Assembly (NCBI GenBank): GCA_900317025.1 | Contig: ONFG01000005.1 | Location: 28,567 to 92,566 of the forward strand | Length of the DNA: 64,000 bases | Source: an uncultured Eubacteriales bacterium | GTDB taxonomy: Bacteria > Bacillota > Clostridia > Oscillospirales > Acutalibacteraceae | Direction: 5' to 3' | In this document: in pieces, positions 34,382 through 42,189 of the stretch | How positions within the stretch are numbered: the stretch's first letter is position 1 | Layout of the letters: every line of letters starts with the position of its first letter | Notes under the pieces: model-generated | Databases searched by the model: none | What the model was told of the DNA's origin: nothing | What the model saw: the letters and a program-made list of their open reading frames with translations, nothing else | Program-made: the position numbers and the translations under genes

Positions 34382-35518
34382 ATGAAAAGAACACTTAAAG
34401 CTTTAGCAGCAGCTTTTGCGGCGGCGATCATGGTAACGGCTGTGGTTCCTGCAACCGTTTTTTCCGCTTCCGCCGACAGCTTTTCCATTGGCGACGTTGA
34501 CATGAACTTTTCCGTCGACTCGAGCGACGCCCTTCTTACGATGAGAGGATCTATCGGTCTTGCCGAACTCAGCGACGATCAGCTTACGCTTGCCGACGTC
34601 AATTACGACGACACCGTAAACACCTCCGACGCACTTGCTATTCTCCAGTTTGCAGTCGGCATCGGTCAGTTCAATCTGGATTCCGTTGTAGAGATTGCTT
34701 CCTCCATAAAAGCGGCTTCCATGAGCTTCGCTACGGATTTCGAGCAGCAGGTAGTCGACCTTTGCAACGAAGAAAGAGCAAAGAGAGATCTTCCTCCGCT
34801 TGAGATGGACGAATCGCTTTTCAACGCAGCCGAAATCAGAGTAAACGAGCTTGATTCCTGTTGCGACCACATCAGAAGCAACGGAGAAAAGTGGTCGACG
34901 ATCCTTTCCGAGATGAACGTACCCTTCCTGCTTTCGGGCGAGAATATCGCCGGCGGCATTAAGACTCCCGAAGAGGTTGTTGCCGCATGGATGCAGTCCG
35001 AGGGTCACAGAGAGAACATTCTTAACCCCGAATTCAACCGCATCGGCGTTGGCTATGCGTTTATCGAAGACAGCCGGTACGGCTTCTACTGGGAGCAGAT
35101 CTTTACAAAGGCTTCGACGGAGCTTACCGACGAGAGGCAGTCCGAAGCAACACTTCTCGACCTCATCAACGAGGCTCGCAAGGCAAAGGGTCTTCCGGAG
35201 CTTACCGCCGATGATACACTCACAGCCATCGCAGACATCAGAGCAGACGAGACAACCGAAGTTACAAGCAACACACGTCCCGACGGCAGCAAATGGTCGG
35301 TTCTCTGCGACGAGTTCGGCTACGACTTTACAACCGCCAGCCAGACTATCTGCCAGGGTCAGCAGAACGAAAACGAGGTTTTCGAGTATTTCATGGAAAA
35401 AGACAATACGCCGAAATTCCTCGACAGCAGCAAGGATTACTCCAAGATCGGCATCGGTCACGCATTTCTCAGCGACGACACATTCGGTCACTACTGGGTG
35501 CTCATCTGCACAGACTAA
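34382..35518 (+). CDS. Secreted protein with N-terminal dockerin and two CAP domains
   Basis: A 378-residue secreted protein. Signal peptide 1-30. A dockerin lies directly after it (36-95) with two calcium loops, DVDMNFSVDSSDA and DVNYDDTVNTSDA. Two CAP/SCP domains follow: the first (120-243) keeps the family motifs SGENIAGG, WMQSEGHRENIL and YWEQIF, while the second (255-377) is degenerate (SQTICQGQQ, KDNTPKFLDSS) but ends in HYWVLICTD. The CAP fold binds sterols, peptides or metals in various systems; bacterial roles are unclear. The dockerin predicts attachment to a cohesin complex. GGAGG precedes the ATG, and a terminator follows. Confidence 0.9.
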   Translation: MKRTLKALAAAFAAAIMVTAVVPATVFSASADSFSIGDVDMNFSVDSSDALLTMRGSIGLAELSDDQLTLADVNYDDTVNTSDALAILQFAVGIGQFNLDSVVEIASSIKAASMSFATDFEQQVVDLCNEERAKRDLPPLEMDESLFNAAEIRVNELDSCCDHIRSNGEKWSTILSEMNVPFLLSGENIAGGIKTPEEVVAAWMQSEGHRENILNPEFNRIGVGYAFIEDSRYGFYWEQIFTKASTELTDERQSEATLLDLINEARKAKGLPELTADDTLTAIADIRADETTEVTSNTRPDGSKWSVLCDEFGYDFTTASQTICQGQQNENEVFEYFMEKDNTPKFLDSSKDYSKIGIGHAFLSDDTFGHYWVLICTD

Positions 35519-35569
35519 ACACCTTATAAATTCAAAGTATACGGCAGAATAATACTCTTCCGATCAAGA

Positions 35570-35620
35570 GGCGTCGCCACCCGCATTATGCCGGGAGGCG
35601 GCGTCTCCCGTTTTGTTTTA
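35570..35620 (+). terminator. Rho-independent terminator
   Basis: GGCGTCGCC pairs with GGCGGCGTC through two wobble pairs, extended by CCCGC/GCCGGG, followed by TTTTGTTTT. Confidence 0.85.
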
Positions 35621-35774
35621 AAAAAAGTCGGATCCGGTCTTGACTTGACGGGAAGAATGGATTAATATTATAAGTGCGGTTAATTCGCTCTAATCCGGTA
35701 ATTCCGCAAATTATATCATGAAATTTCCCAACGGACAATGTATAATAGAACTATCATGAGAGGAGTGTGTGCTT

Positions 35775-36122
35775 GTGTCATCGAAGACCGTTGAAAAAAT
35801 GATAGAATGGCTCGACGAAAACCTGACCAACAGCCCCACGCTGCCGAAAATGGCAAGCTACGTCGGCTACTCCGAATACTACTGCTCGCTCAAATTCCAC
35901 GAATTCACGGGCGTTACCTTCAAGGAGTATCTCGCGAAGCGCAGGCTTTCCGCCGGCGCCGAGGCGCTCAAAACCACCGACAGCAGGATAATCGACATCG
36001 CGCTCGACTGCGGCTTTTCATCAAGCGAGGCCTTTTCAAGAGCGTTTGGCAAGGCTTACGGCTGCTCTCCAAAAAAATACCGTGCAAAGATCTACCGAGA
36101 TGAAAACGACACGGAAATATAA
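35775..36122 (+). CDS. AraC-type DNA-binding regulator (HTH domain only)
   Basis: A 115-residue protein consisting only of the double helix-turn-helix domain, like SoxS or MarA. The first HTH is LTNSPTLPKMASYVGYSEYY; the second contains IIDIALDCGFSSSEAFSRAF and ends GCSPKKYRAK. There is no ligand domain, so activity would be set by its level. GTG at 35775 is preferred because AGGAG lies nine bases before it; a GTG at 35769 is too close. It lies 15 bases before map. Confidence 0.88.
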   Translation: MSSKTVEKMIEWLDENLTNSPTLPKMASYVGYSEYYCSLKFHEFTGVTFKEYLAKRRLSAGAEALKTTDSRIIDIALDCGFSSSEAFSRAFGKAYGCSPKKYRAKIYRDENDTEI

Positions 36123-36137
36123 CCAAGAGGTGTGAAT

Positions 36138-37013
36138 ATGGAGATAAAAATCGGAAGAAACGATCCCTGCTGGTGCGGCAGCGGAAAGAAATACAAAAAG
36201 TGTCACTGCGACTTTGACGAGATTATCGAGGAGCACCGCGTTCTCGGAGAGATCGTTCCCCCGAGGGAGCTTATCAAGAACAAGGAGCAGATCAAAGGCA
36301 TAAAGGAAAGCGGCGTTATTAACACCGCCGTTCTTGACTATGTAGCCGAGAACATAAAAGTCGGCTGCACGACCGAGGACATCGACAAATGGGTCTACTC
36401 AAAGACGGTCGAGCTGGGTGCGGTTCCGGCGCCGCTCAACTACGAGGGCTTCCCGAAAAGCGTCTGCACCTCGATTGACAACGTAGTTTGCCACGGTATC
36501 CCTTCCCCCGACGTTGTGCTCAAGGAAGGCGACATCATCAACGTTGATATATCGACGATCTACAAAGGCTACTTCTCCGACGCGTCGAGAATGTTCTGCA
36601 TCGGCAATGTGAGCGAAGAGAAGCGAAAGCTCGTTGAGATAACGGAAAAGTCGGTTGAGCTAGGGCTTGCGCAGGTAAAGCCGTGGGGTCACCTCGGCGA
36701 CATCGCGCAGGTCATCAAGGACCTCGCTCACGAAAACGGCTACACCGTCGTCCGCGAGATCGGCGGCCACGGAATCGGTCTCGAATTCCACGAAGACCCG
36801 TGGGTAAGCTACGTTACGAACAAAGGTACGGATATGCTCCTGGCGCCCGGTCTCTGTTTTACGATCGAGCCGATGATAAACATGGGTACACACCGCATCA
36901 ACACCGACAAGGAAGACGGCTGGACGGTACGCACAGCGGACGGCAAGCCCTCGGCTCAGCGCGAGATCCAGGTCATCGTAACAGACGATGGCTGCGAGGT
37001 TATCTCCCACTGA
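36138..37013 (+). CDS. map: Type I methionine aminopeptidase with SEC-C zinc motif
   Basis: Removes N-terminal methionine from new proteins, 291 residues. Residues 1-30 are a SEC-C motif (GRNDPCWCGSGKKYKKCHC). The pita-bread peptidase domain follows with all five metal ligands in recognisable motifs: NVDISTIYKGYFSDASR (two Asp), GHGIGLEFHEDP (His), FTIEPMIN (Glu) and SAQREIQV (Glu); VCHGIP holds the conserved His. The ATG at 36138 follows AGAGG. It is co-transcribed with the AraC-type gene. A hairpin terminates it at 37048. Confidence 0.96.
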   Translation: MEIKIGRNDPCWCGSGKKYKKCHCDFDEIIEEHRVLGEIVPPRELIKNKEQIKGIKESGVINTAVLDYVAENIKVGCTTEDIDKWVYSKTVELGAVPAPLNYEGFPKSVCTSIDNVVCHGIPSPDVVLKEGDIINVDISTIYKGYFSDASRMFCIGNVSEEKRKLVEITEKSVELGLAQVKPWGHLGDIAQVIKDLAHENGYTVVREIGGHGIGLEFHEDPWVSYVTNKGTDMLLAPGLCFTIEPMINMGTHRINTDKEDGWTVRTADGKPSAQREIQVIVTDDGCEVISH

Positions 37014-37047
37014 TACAATAAAGAATGCCTGTCTTTATCAGATTGTA

Positions 37048-37078
37048 CATCCCCATTTCATTTTGTGAAATGGGGATG
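37048..37078 (+). terminator. Hairpin after map
   Basis: CATCCCCATTTCA against TGAAATGGGGATG forms a 12-13-base stem, but no strong T-run follows, so termination may be partial. Confidence 0.6.
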
Positions 37079-37174
37079 ATTTATAAACATATCGTTTAAT
37101 GGCACTGCCCTTAAAAACCGTAAGGCGCGGAAATCAATTTTAAAAAAATTCTTATACCCATTATTTGTTTTTTG

Positions 37175-37331
37175 ATACCGACGCGGCAGCGGAGACTGCG
37201 GTCGGCAGATCCCCGAAGGAGCAGCCATAGGAAAGCCCCTGACCCGCAAGCCTTATGAAAAACACTTGACCGAAAACAGCTTGCTGCCATGCTGAATGTA
37301 TTGCCGGAGATACTTTCTCCGGCTTATTTTT
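37175..37331 (+). ncRNA. Candidate structured small RNA, unassigned
   Basis: A 157-base non-coding stretch ending in a clear terminator (GCCGGAG/CTCCGGC then TTATTTTT, 37303-37331). It can fold: CCGAC..GCAG pairs with CTGC.GTCGG (37178-37206), GGCAG at 37204 can pair with CTGCC at 37284, and GGTC with GACC. There is no gene on this strand for 3.4 kb after the terminator, so it looks like a stand-alone RNA or a map 3' product rather than a riboswitch. I could not match it to a known family. Confidence 0.35.
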
Positions 37332-37351
37332 AATTCTACAGAGGAAACACG

Positions 37352-37389
37352 AATGCCCGCACCGGAAATCCCGGTACGGGCATTTTTGC
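37352..37389. terminator. Bidirectional terminator
   Basis: AATGCCCGCACCGG/CCGGTACGGGCATT stem with T-rich flanks. It serves the minus-strand surface-protein gene ending at 37396 and reads best (TTTTTGCTTT) on the plus strand. Confidence 0.75.
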
Positions 37390-37395
37390 TTTAGT

Positions 37396-40269
37396 TTAGC
37401 TTACGCTTTCCCATGCGTTCCATACGCTATAGGTAGCGGAGTATCTTGTAAGAACCTCTTCGTATACGCTCTGGTCAACAGGCGTGCCGTTTACGAAGTA
37501 CTTCGTCGTTTCTTCGGCGATCTCCGTCGTTACGGTCGATGTCGTGTTGCTGCTGTCGTCCTCTTCCTCGGAGGTCGTGTCGTCGTGATTGTCTTCGTTC
37601 TCGTCGTAATACTCATCGTCCTCGTCATCGGGCGCGCCGGTGATCTGCGGGAGCTTCTTAACGGGAGTCTTTACAGTCAGGTCGATACCATTTTCGGTGA
37701 TATCCTCGCCGGTAAGCGTCGCATAAGAGCCGAAGTACTCGCCGGTGATATCGTCGTAGCCATCCTCGTCTTCGTCAACGTAGGAAGCCGTGCTGCTTGT
37801 ATCGCCCTCGTTCTCGCTGTCGACATCTGCCGAAACAGTTTCGGAGCTTGTCGTGCGCTCGTCGTCCTCGTCATCGTCGTTTCTGCTTGTAACTCTGTCG
37901 GGGTTCACCTCGGACGTTACCGTCTTCGTGGAGATGTCGGTCGTCGTCTTAAAGTTTACAAGCTCGCTGAGGCTGCCGCCGCTCTCGATCGTAAGGATCT
38001 TCTCCTCGCTCGACTTAGACCTGGAGCCTTCCTTAGCAACGACACCCTTGTATTCCATGCAGACCTTTCCTGTCGTGTAGTGAATAAGGATCGAGTTGCT
38101 GTAGGAGCCGTTGCCCTCGTTGAACTCGTAGAGATCGGAGAGATTGTTGTATGTCTTGTAGCATACGCACTTCTCGTTCTCGATCTTGATCATGTTAATC
38201 GTCTCTACGTTATCGCTGTAGCGGAAGCGGAGCAGAAGCTCGCTCACGCCGTCGTTGTCGATGTCCGTGATAGCCTTGCCGATGAGTGTCTCTGTCGGGA
38301 AGATACTGTCGTTCGTGTTGTTGACGACGGGAACATCTGCAAGGTAATCGTCGAGAAGGTCGGTGTCGTCCTTAACTCTTACCTTGACCTTTGCTACTGC
38401 GTCGGAGTTGAGCGGCGAACTTACGGTGATGAATACCGTGCCGGGCTTTACACCCTTGATGTTGCCCTGCTTGTCGACCGTAGCGATCTGCTCGTCCTCA
38501 GACTCATATGTGTATGCCGGTGCGGAATAGCCTGTCGAAAGGATCTTAACTCTCGGAGTTGCCGTCTCGCTCTCCTTGACCTCAAGGTAGCTCGTGTTCC
38601 ACGGTGCTGTTGCGGAATCGGCTTCAAGCGCCGAGTGCATCGCCATATAACGCTCGGAGAACTCCTCGACCTCTTTGAGTACCTTCTCCTTCGGGCTATT
38701 GCTGCTCTTGTCGGAGTCAGTCTGCTTATCGGAATCTGTACCCTTCTCGGAATCTGTCTCCTTCTCGATCACGTTGCCAAACTCGTCGTATTCAAGCTCC
38801 TCCTCCTCGGAGTCTGTATCTTCCTCTTCGTTTGCGTCTGCAAGACGGAAAATACGAACGAGCGGCTCTTCGTTGTCGGTGCTCGGCTCATAGTAGAGCG
38901 CAAGCTCAAGGCTGCCGTCGCTGTCGAGATCCTCGATCTTGTTGCCGGAGAGAACGCGCTTTGCCTTGGGCTTCTGCTGCTCACTGTCGGTGTCGGAATC
39001 GGAAGCGGAATCGGAATCTGGTGCCTCTTCGTCGGGGTTCTCCTCGTCAAGCTCGCTCTCCGTGTCGGAATCGGAATCGATGTCGGTCGAACCGTCAAGA
39101 ATGGAGTTGATGAACTTGTTGTAGATATTGAGCGTGCTCTGCTCTTCGTCGATTACGTTTACAACGAGCGAAGCTGTCATCGTCGGGTTGCTCTTGAGCG
39201 TTGCCGTTACGGTTGTGCTGCCGGAAGCGATACCCGTAATCTGACCCTGCTCGTTGACCTTGACGATAGCCTCGTCGTTGGACTTGAGCTTAAATGTCTT
39301 GTCCGTTGCGTTTTCAGGCTCTACGATAAGCTTGAGCGCTACCGTCTCGCCTACCTCGATGCTGACTGACGGCTCTGCGAACTTAACGCTCGTTACGTCG
39401 CCCTCGGCTACCGATACGATGGAAGACGTATCCTTGCCGTCGCCCGAGTTTCTCATGAAGAATGCGATAGCTGCGATTATCGCAATGACAAGCACCGCGA
39501 TAACGATGCCGATGATGACCTTTGTCTTGGTCGAGAACGTGCTGTCGTCCTCTTCCTCGTCGTCATCATACTCGTCGTCCTCGTCTTCTTCGTCATCTTC
39601 TTCGTCGTCTTCATCGACGTTCACGGTCGTGTTGTACTCACCGTTCTCGTCGTCTGTTTCAAAGATGCCGTCGTTGTCGAAGTCGCCGTCTTCATCGTCG
39701 TCCTCGTCATATTCATCGTCATCATTGTCGTATTCGTCGTCGTCATCTTCATCATCGTCGACTTCGTCGTATTCGTCATCGTCATCGTCCTCGAAGGTCT
39801 CTTCCTCCTCGGAGTCAGTCTCAAACTCTGCGTCGTCATCGTCGTCTGAAGCTGCCGCAACTACGGCTGCGCCTGCGAGCGCCTCATCCGCTTCGGCTGA
39901 CTCGTCCTCTTCGATCTCTTCCTCCGGCTCTTCCTCCGGCTCGACCTGACGCTCCGCCTTCTTTCTCAGCAGATCCTGCTCTCTCTTCTTCTTGGCAGCC
40001 GCGAAAGCGTTTGAAAACGACTTTGCGCTTCTTACTGCGGGAGACTCGTCCTCCTCATCTTCGATCTGAGCGGCAGCGCTGCTTTCATTCAAAAGATCGT
40101 CTGAGGACTCGTCGTCCAGACTCTTTGTTTTTTCAAGCGTCGGCTTTGCTTTGCTTGCTTCGGCTTCCTGCGTCTTCTTTGCCCGCGCGGCTTTTTTCGC
40201 CTTGGCTTCAGCAATTGCCGCCGCCACTTCCTCGTCGGTCAAAGACGTCTCGTCAATGTAGTCGCTCAT
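37396..40269 (-). CDS. Very acidic membrane-anchored surface protein with Ig-like (Big2) domains
   Basis: A 957-residue protein. The cytoplasmic N-terminus (1-245) is Lys/Ala-rich, then has long Asp/Glu runs. A helix at 250-272 (KVIIGIVIAVLVIAIIAAIAF) is followed by an outer region: a Big2 domain (about 291-375; SVSIEVGETVALKLIVEPEN), a second partial Big2 with TVDKQGNIKGVKPGTVFITV, and FG-GAP/calcium-like motifs DLDSDGSLELALYYEP and DIDNDGVSELLLRF. Ser/Asp linkers (SDSDTDSEQ) are common. Topology is N-in, C-out. I do not recognise the whole protein. ATG at 40269 is preferred over 40275 on spacing. Confidence 0.7.
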   Translation of the reverse strand: MSDYIDETSLTDEEVAAAIAEAKAKKAARAKKTQEAEASKAKPTLEKTKSLDDESSDDLLNESSAAAQIEDEEDESPAVRSAKSFSNAFAAAKKKREQDLLRKKAERQVEPEEEPEEEIEEDESAEADEALAGAAVVAAASDDDDDAEFETDSEEEETFEDDDDDEYDEVDDDEDDDDEYDNDDDEYDEDDDEDGDFDNDGIFETDDENGEYNTTVNVDEDDEEDDEEDEDDEYDDDEEEDDSTFSTKTKVIIGIVIAVLVIAIIAAIAFFMRNSGDGKDTSSIVSVAEGDVTSVKFAEPSVSIEVGETVALKLIVEPENATDKTFKLKSNDEAIVKVNEQGQITGIASGSTTVTATLKSNPTMTASLVVNVIDEEQSTLNIYNKFINSILDGSTDIDSDSDTESELDEENPDEEAPDSDSASDSDTDSEQQKPKAKRVLSGNKIEDLDSDGSLELALYYEPSTDNEEPLVRIFRLADANEEEDTDSEEEELEYDEFGNVIEKETDSEKGTDSDKQTDSDKSSNSPKEKVLKEVEEFSERYMAMHSALEADSATAPWNTSYLEVKESETATPRVKILSTGYSAPAYTYESEDEQIATVDKQGNIKGVKPGTVFITVSSPLNSDAVAKVKVRVKDDTDLLDDYLADVPVVNNTNDSIFPTETLIGKAITDIDNDGVSELLLRFRYSDNVETINMIKIENEKCVCYKTYNNLSDLYEFNEGNGSYSNSILIHYTTGKVCMEYKGVVAKEGSRSKSSEEKILTIESGGSLSELVNFKTTTDISTKTVTSEVNPDRVTSRNDDDEDDERTTSSETVSADVDSENEGDTSSTASYVDEDEDGYDDITGEYFGSYATLTGEDITENGIDLTVKTPVKKLPQITGAPDDEDDEYYDENEDNHDDTTSEEEDDSSNTTSTVTTEIAEETTKYFVNGTPVDQSVYEEVLTRYSATYSVWNAWESVS

Positions 40270-40525
40270 TTTCATCACTCTTTTCTTTAACTTTATTTTT
40301 TCACTTCTCTTCTCAATAATACCAGTATCCCTCATATTATTATACGAAAAGGCAGGAACACGGTCAATGGAACTTTAGCAGAAATTTCGATGAAATGTGG
40401 TTTTTGTTTTATGAATTACTGCAAAAAGCGCAGAATCCCCCCAAAACAAACCGATACCTGACAGCGCGGTTCGCGTTTTTTCGTCGATAACGGAGAAATC
40501 AGATAAAAAATTCGAGAACAATTCT

Positions 40526-40539
40526 CGAACAACTGTTCC
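40526..40539. promoter_or_regulatory. LexA-box-like palindrome
   Basis: CGAACAACTGTTCC matches the Firmicutes LexA consensus CGAACRNRYGTTYC at all but one position. An adjacent CGAGAA-CAA-TTCTCG palindrome sits at 40512-40526. The site is about 55-70 bases downstream of the predicted minus-strand transcription start, so any LexA effect would be as a roadblock. Confidence 0.4.
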
Positions 40540-40599
40540 CGACTAACATTTCAGCCAAATTATTCGCCAAACATCTAACCGTTTTTTCTTACATTGTAC

Positions 40600-40628
40600 A
40601 TTATACAACAACGCGAAAATGTTTTCAA
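40600..40628 (-). promoter_or_regulatory. Sigma-A promoter for the surface-protein gene
   Basis: Minus strand TTGAAA, 17-base spacer, TATAAT. Confidence 0.7.
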
Positions 40629-40791
40629 GATTAATCGAAAAAATGACAGCTAAAAATTTGTCGAATTTTTTGTTTATTTTTATACGAACAGGTTTTGTGA
40701 AGCTTTTTTGCGCCGCGTCATATTTTTCACACCGAACGGCATATACATTGGCAAGAAAACCATACGTGAAAACGAATACGGAGGCTTTAGC

Positions 40792-41868
40792 ATGAAGGTT
40801 TTTATACTCACAAGGAAAAGGCTCGCAGCCCTCGGCGCAGCGCTTGCGCTGATAGTCTGCTTCGGCGTTGTAGGCTCTCACAGGAACGATATCGCGGTCG
40901 CCGTAAACGCAGGCGCGCGCAGCATACCTATCTACTCGGTCAAGACAGACGAAAAAAAGGTCAGTCTCAGCTTCGACGCCGCCTGGGGCAACGAGCAGAC
41001 GCAGTCACTGCTGGACATTCTCGGCAAATACAAGGTCAAGTCTACGTTCTTCCTCGTCGGTGACTGGGTGCGCACCTACCCCGACGACGTTAAAAAGATC
41101 GCCCAGGCAGGTCACGACGTCGGCAACCACTCCGACACCCACCCGTACATGACGCAGCTCGATGGCGACTCGATAAAAAGCCAGATCGAGAATTGCAGCA
41201 GCGAGGTAGAAAAGCTCACCGGCAAGAAGCCAACGCTCTTCCGCCCGCCCTACGGCGACTACGACAACAGCGTCGTCGACACGGTAAATTCCCTCGGGAT
41301 GTACTGCGTTCAGTGGAGCATCGACTCGCTAGACTGGCAGGACCCCTCTCCCGAGGAGATACTCGCTAAAGTCGAGAAAAACCTCGCCCCCGGCGCGATC
41401 ATTCTTATGCACAACGGCGCGAAAAACACGCCCGCCGCTCTCCCCTCCGTGATCGAGTACATTCAGTCGCAGGGGTATGAGATAGTACCTATCTCCGAGC
41501 TGCTTCCGGAGGGCAGCTACACGACCGACGCAAACGGCGCCATGATCTGCGGCGACGGAGAGTCCGCCGTTAAGACCGCCGCCGAGGTCGACACGCGAAG
41601 CGCCGCCTCGTCAAGCGATACGGCAAGCGCGGCAGTAAGCTCGACCGCAAGCGCTTCGGGAGCAGCATCCGCGGCGTCTTCGGCGGTCTCCGCAGAGGCG
41701 CCGTCCATAGCCTCCTCCGGCGCATCGTCAAAAACGGCATCTATGACCTCCTCAACGGCTTCGTCGGCGATGAAAAAGGAAACGCAGCGATCCGGCGCGA
41801 CGTCCTCGCGCTACAGCGGTCTTGCCGCAGAAATGTATGACGGCACATCGAGCAGGAAAAAGCAGTAA
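40792..41868 (+). CDS. Polysaccharide deacetylase (CE4, PdaB-like)
   Basis: A 358-residue membrane-anchored or secreted enzyme expected to remove N-acetyl groups from peptidoglycan or a related glycan. A signal/anchor helix is at 8-28. The NodB domain (about 55-245) has SLSFDAAWG (first Asp), GNHSDTHPYM (the two metal histidines), RPPYGDYD and ILMHNGAKNTPAAL. This order and AAWG resemble B. subtilis PdaB. From about 265 the tail is Ala/Ser-rich low complexity to the C-terminus, which is unusual for the family and probably a cell-wall spacer. CGGAGG precedes the ATG; a terminator follows. Confidence 0.9.
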   Translation: MKVFILTRKRLAALGAALALIVCFGVVGSHRNDIAVAVNAGARSIPIYSVKTDEKKVSLSFDAAWGNEQTQSLLDILGKYKVKSTFFLVGDWVRTYPDDVKKIAQAGHDVGNHSDTHPYMTQLDGDSIKSQIENCSSEVEKLTGKKPTLFRPPYGDYDNSVVDTVNSLGMYCVQWSIDSLDWQDPSPEEILAKVEKNLAPGAIILMHNGAKNTPAALPSVIEYIQSQGYEIVPISELLPEGSYTTDANGAMICGDGESAVKTAAEVDTRSAASSSDTASAAVSSTASASGAASAASSAVSAEAPSIASSGASSKTASMTSSTASSAMKKETQRSGATSSRYSGLAAEMYDGTSSRKKQ

Positions 41869-41926
41869 ATAAAGAACACCCAATATATCGGAGCCGCTCA
41901 CTGAGTAATGCTTTAAGCGCTCCGGA

Positions 41927-41965
41927 CAAAAGCCTTCTCCCGTAGGGGGTGAAGGCTTTTGCTCT
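41927..41965 (+). terminator. Rho-independent terminator
   Basis: CAAAAGCCTTC/GAAGGCTTTTG stem followed by a short T-rich tract. Confidence 0.85.
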
Positions 41966-42065
41966 TGCAGCCCACTGTCCCGGCAGCCGCGTTGGGCATT
42001 TTTTACAAGATGGGGTGCTTGTTTTTATGCAATGAGTTGATTTTATAAAAATATCCTAATACCCG

Positions 42066-42093
42066 TTGCTTTTTTGTGCAAACATGATATAAT
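42066..42093 (+). promoter_or_regulatory. Sigma-A promoter for the EF-G-like gene
   Basis: TTGCTT, 16-base spacer, TATAAT. Confidence 0.65.
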
Positions 42094-42189
42094 TAATAAT
42101 TAGTGGGAATTATTATTTGTAATGTTTGCGAAGCAGATTATTTCCCGAAAAGACAGTAACAATTCATATTTGAAAGGAGTATTCCCGAC

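Larger units (their letters stand above)
40270..40791. other. Divergent intergenic region with minus-strand promoter
   Basis: About 520 AT-rich bases between the surface-protein gene and the deacetylase gene. It contains the minus-strand promoter at 40600-40628, implying a leader of about 325 bases, and two overlapping palindromes at 40512-40539. I see no open reading frame worth calling. Confidence 0.55.
41869..42189 (+). other. Intergenic region before the EF-G-like gene
   Basis: About 320 bases with the deacetylase terminator at 41927-41965, an unassigned GC-rich segment, and the sigma-A promoter at 42066-42093. Confidence 0.6.

Noticed and set aside
36927-36945. GGTACGCACA in map as another copy of the short htrA repeat
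   Set aside because: It encodes the family-conserved WTVRTADG of methionine aminopeptidase, so the match is chance.
37203-37235. SRP RNA-like segment (CGAAGG...AGCAGCCATA)
   Set aside because: It resembles the conserved SRP apical hairpin loosely, but the left strand and loop do not match GTCAGGTCCGGAAGGAAGCA, so I do not call an SRP RNA.
37585-39949. Long plus-strand frames opposite the acidic surface protein
   Set aside because: They mirror Asp/Glu/Ser-rich codons, giving poly-Ser or Val/Leu-rich products. The minus-strand protein has a start site, a helix and domains.
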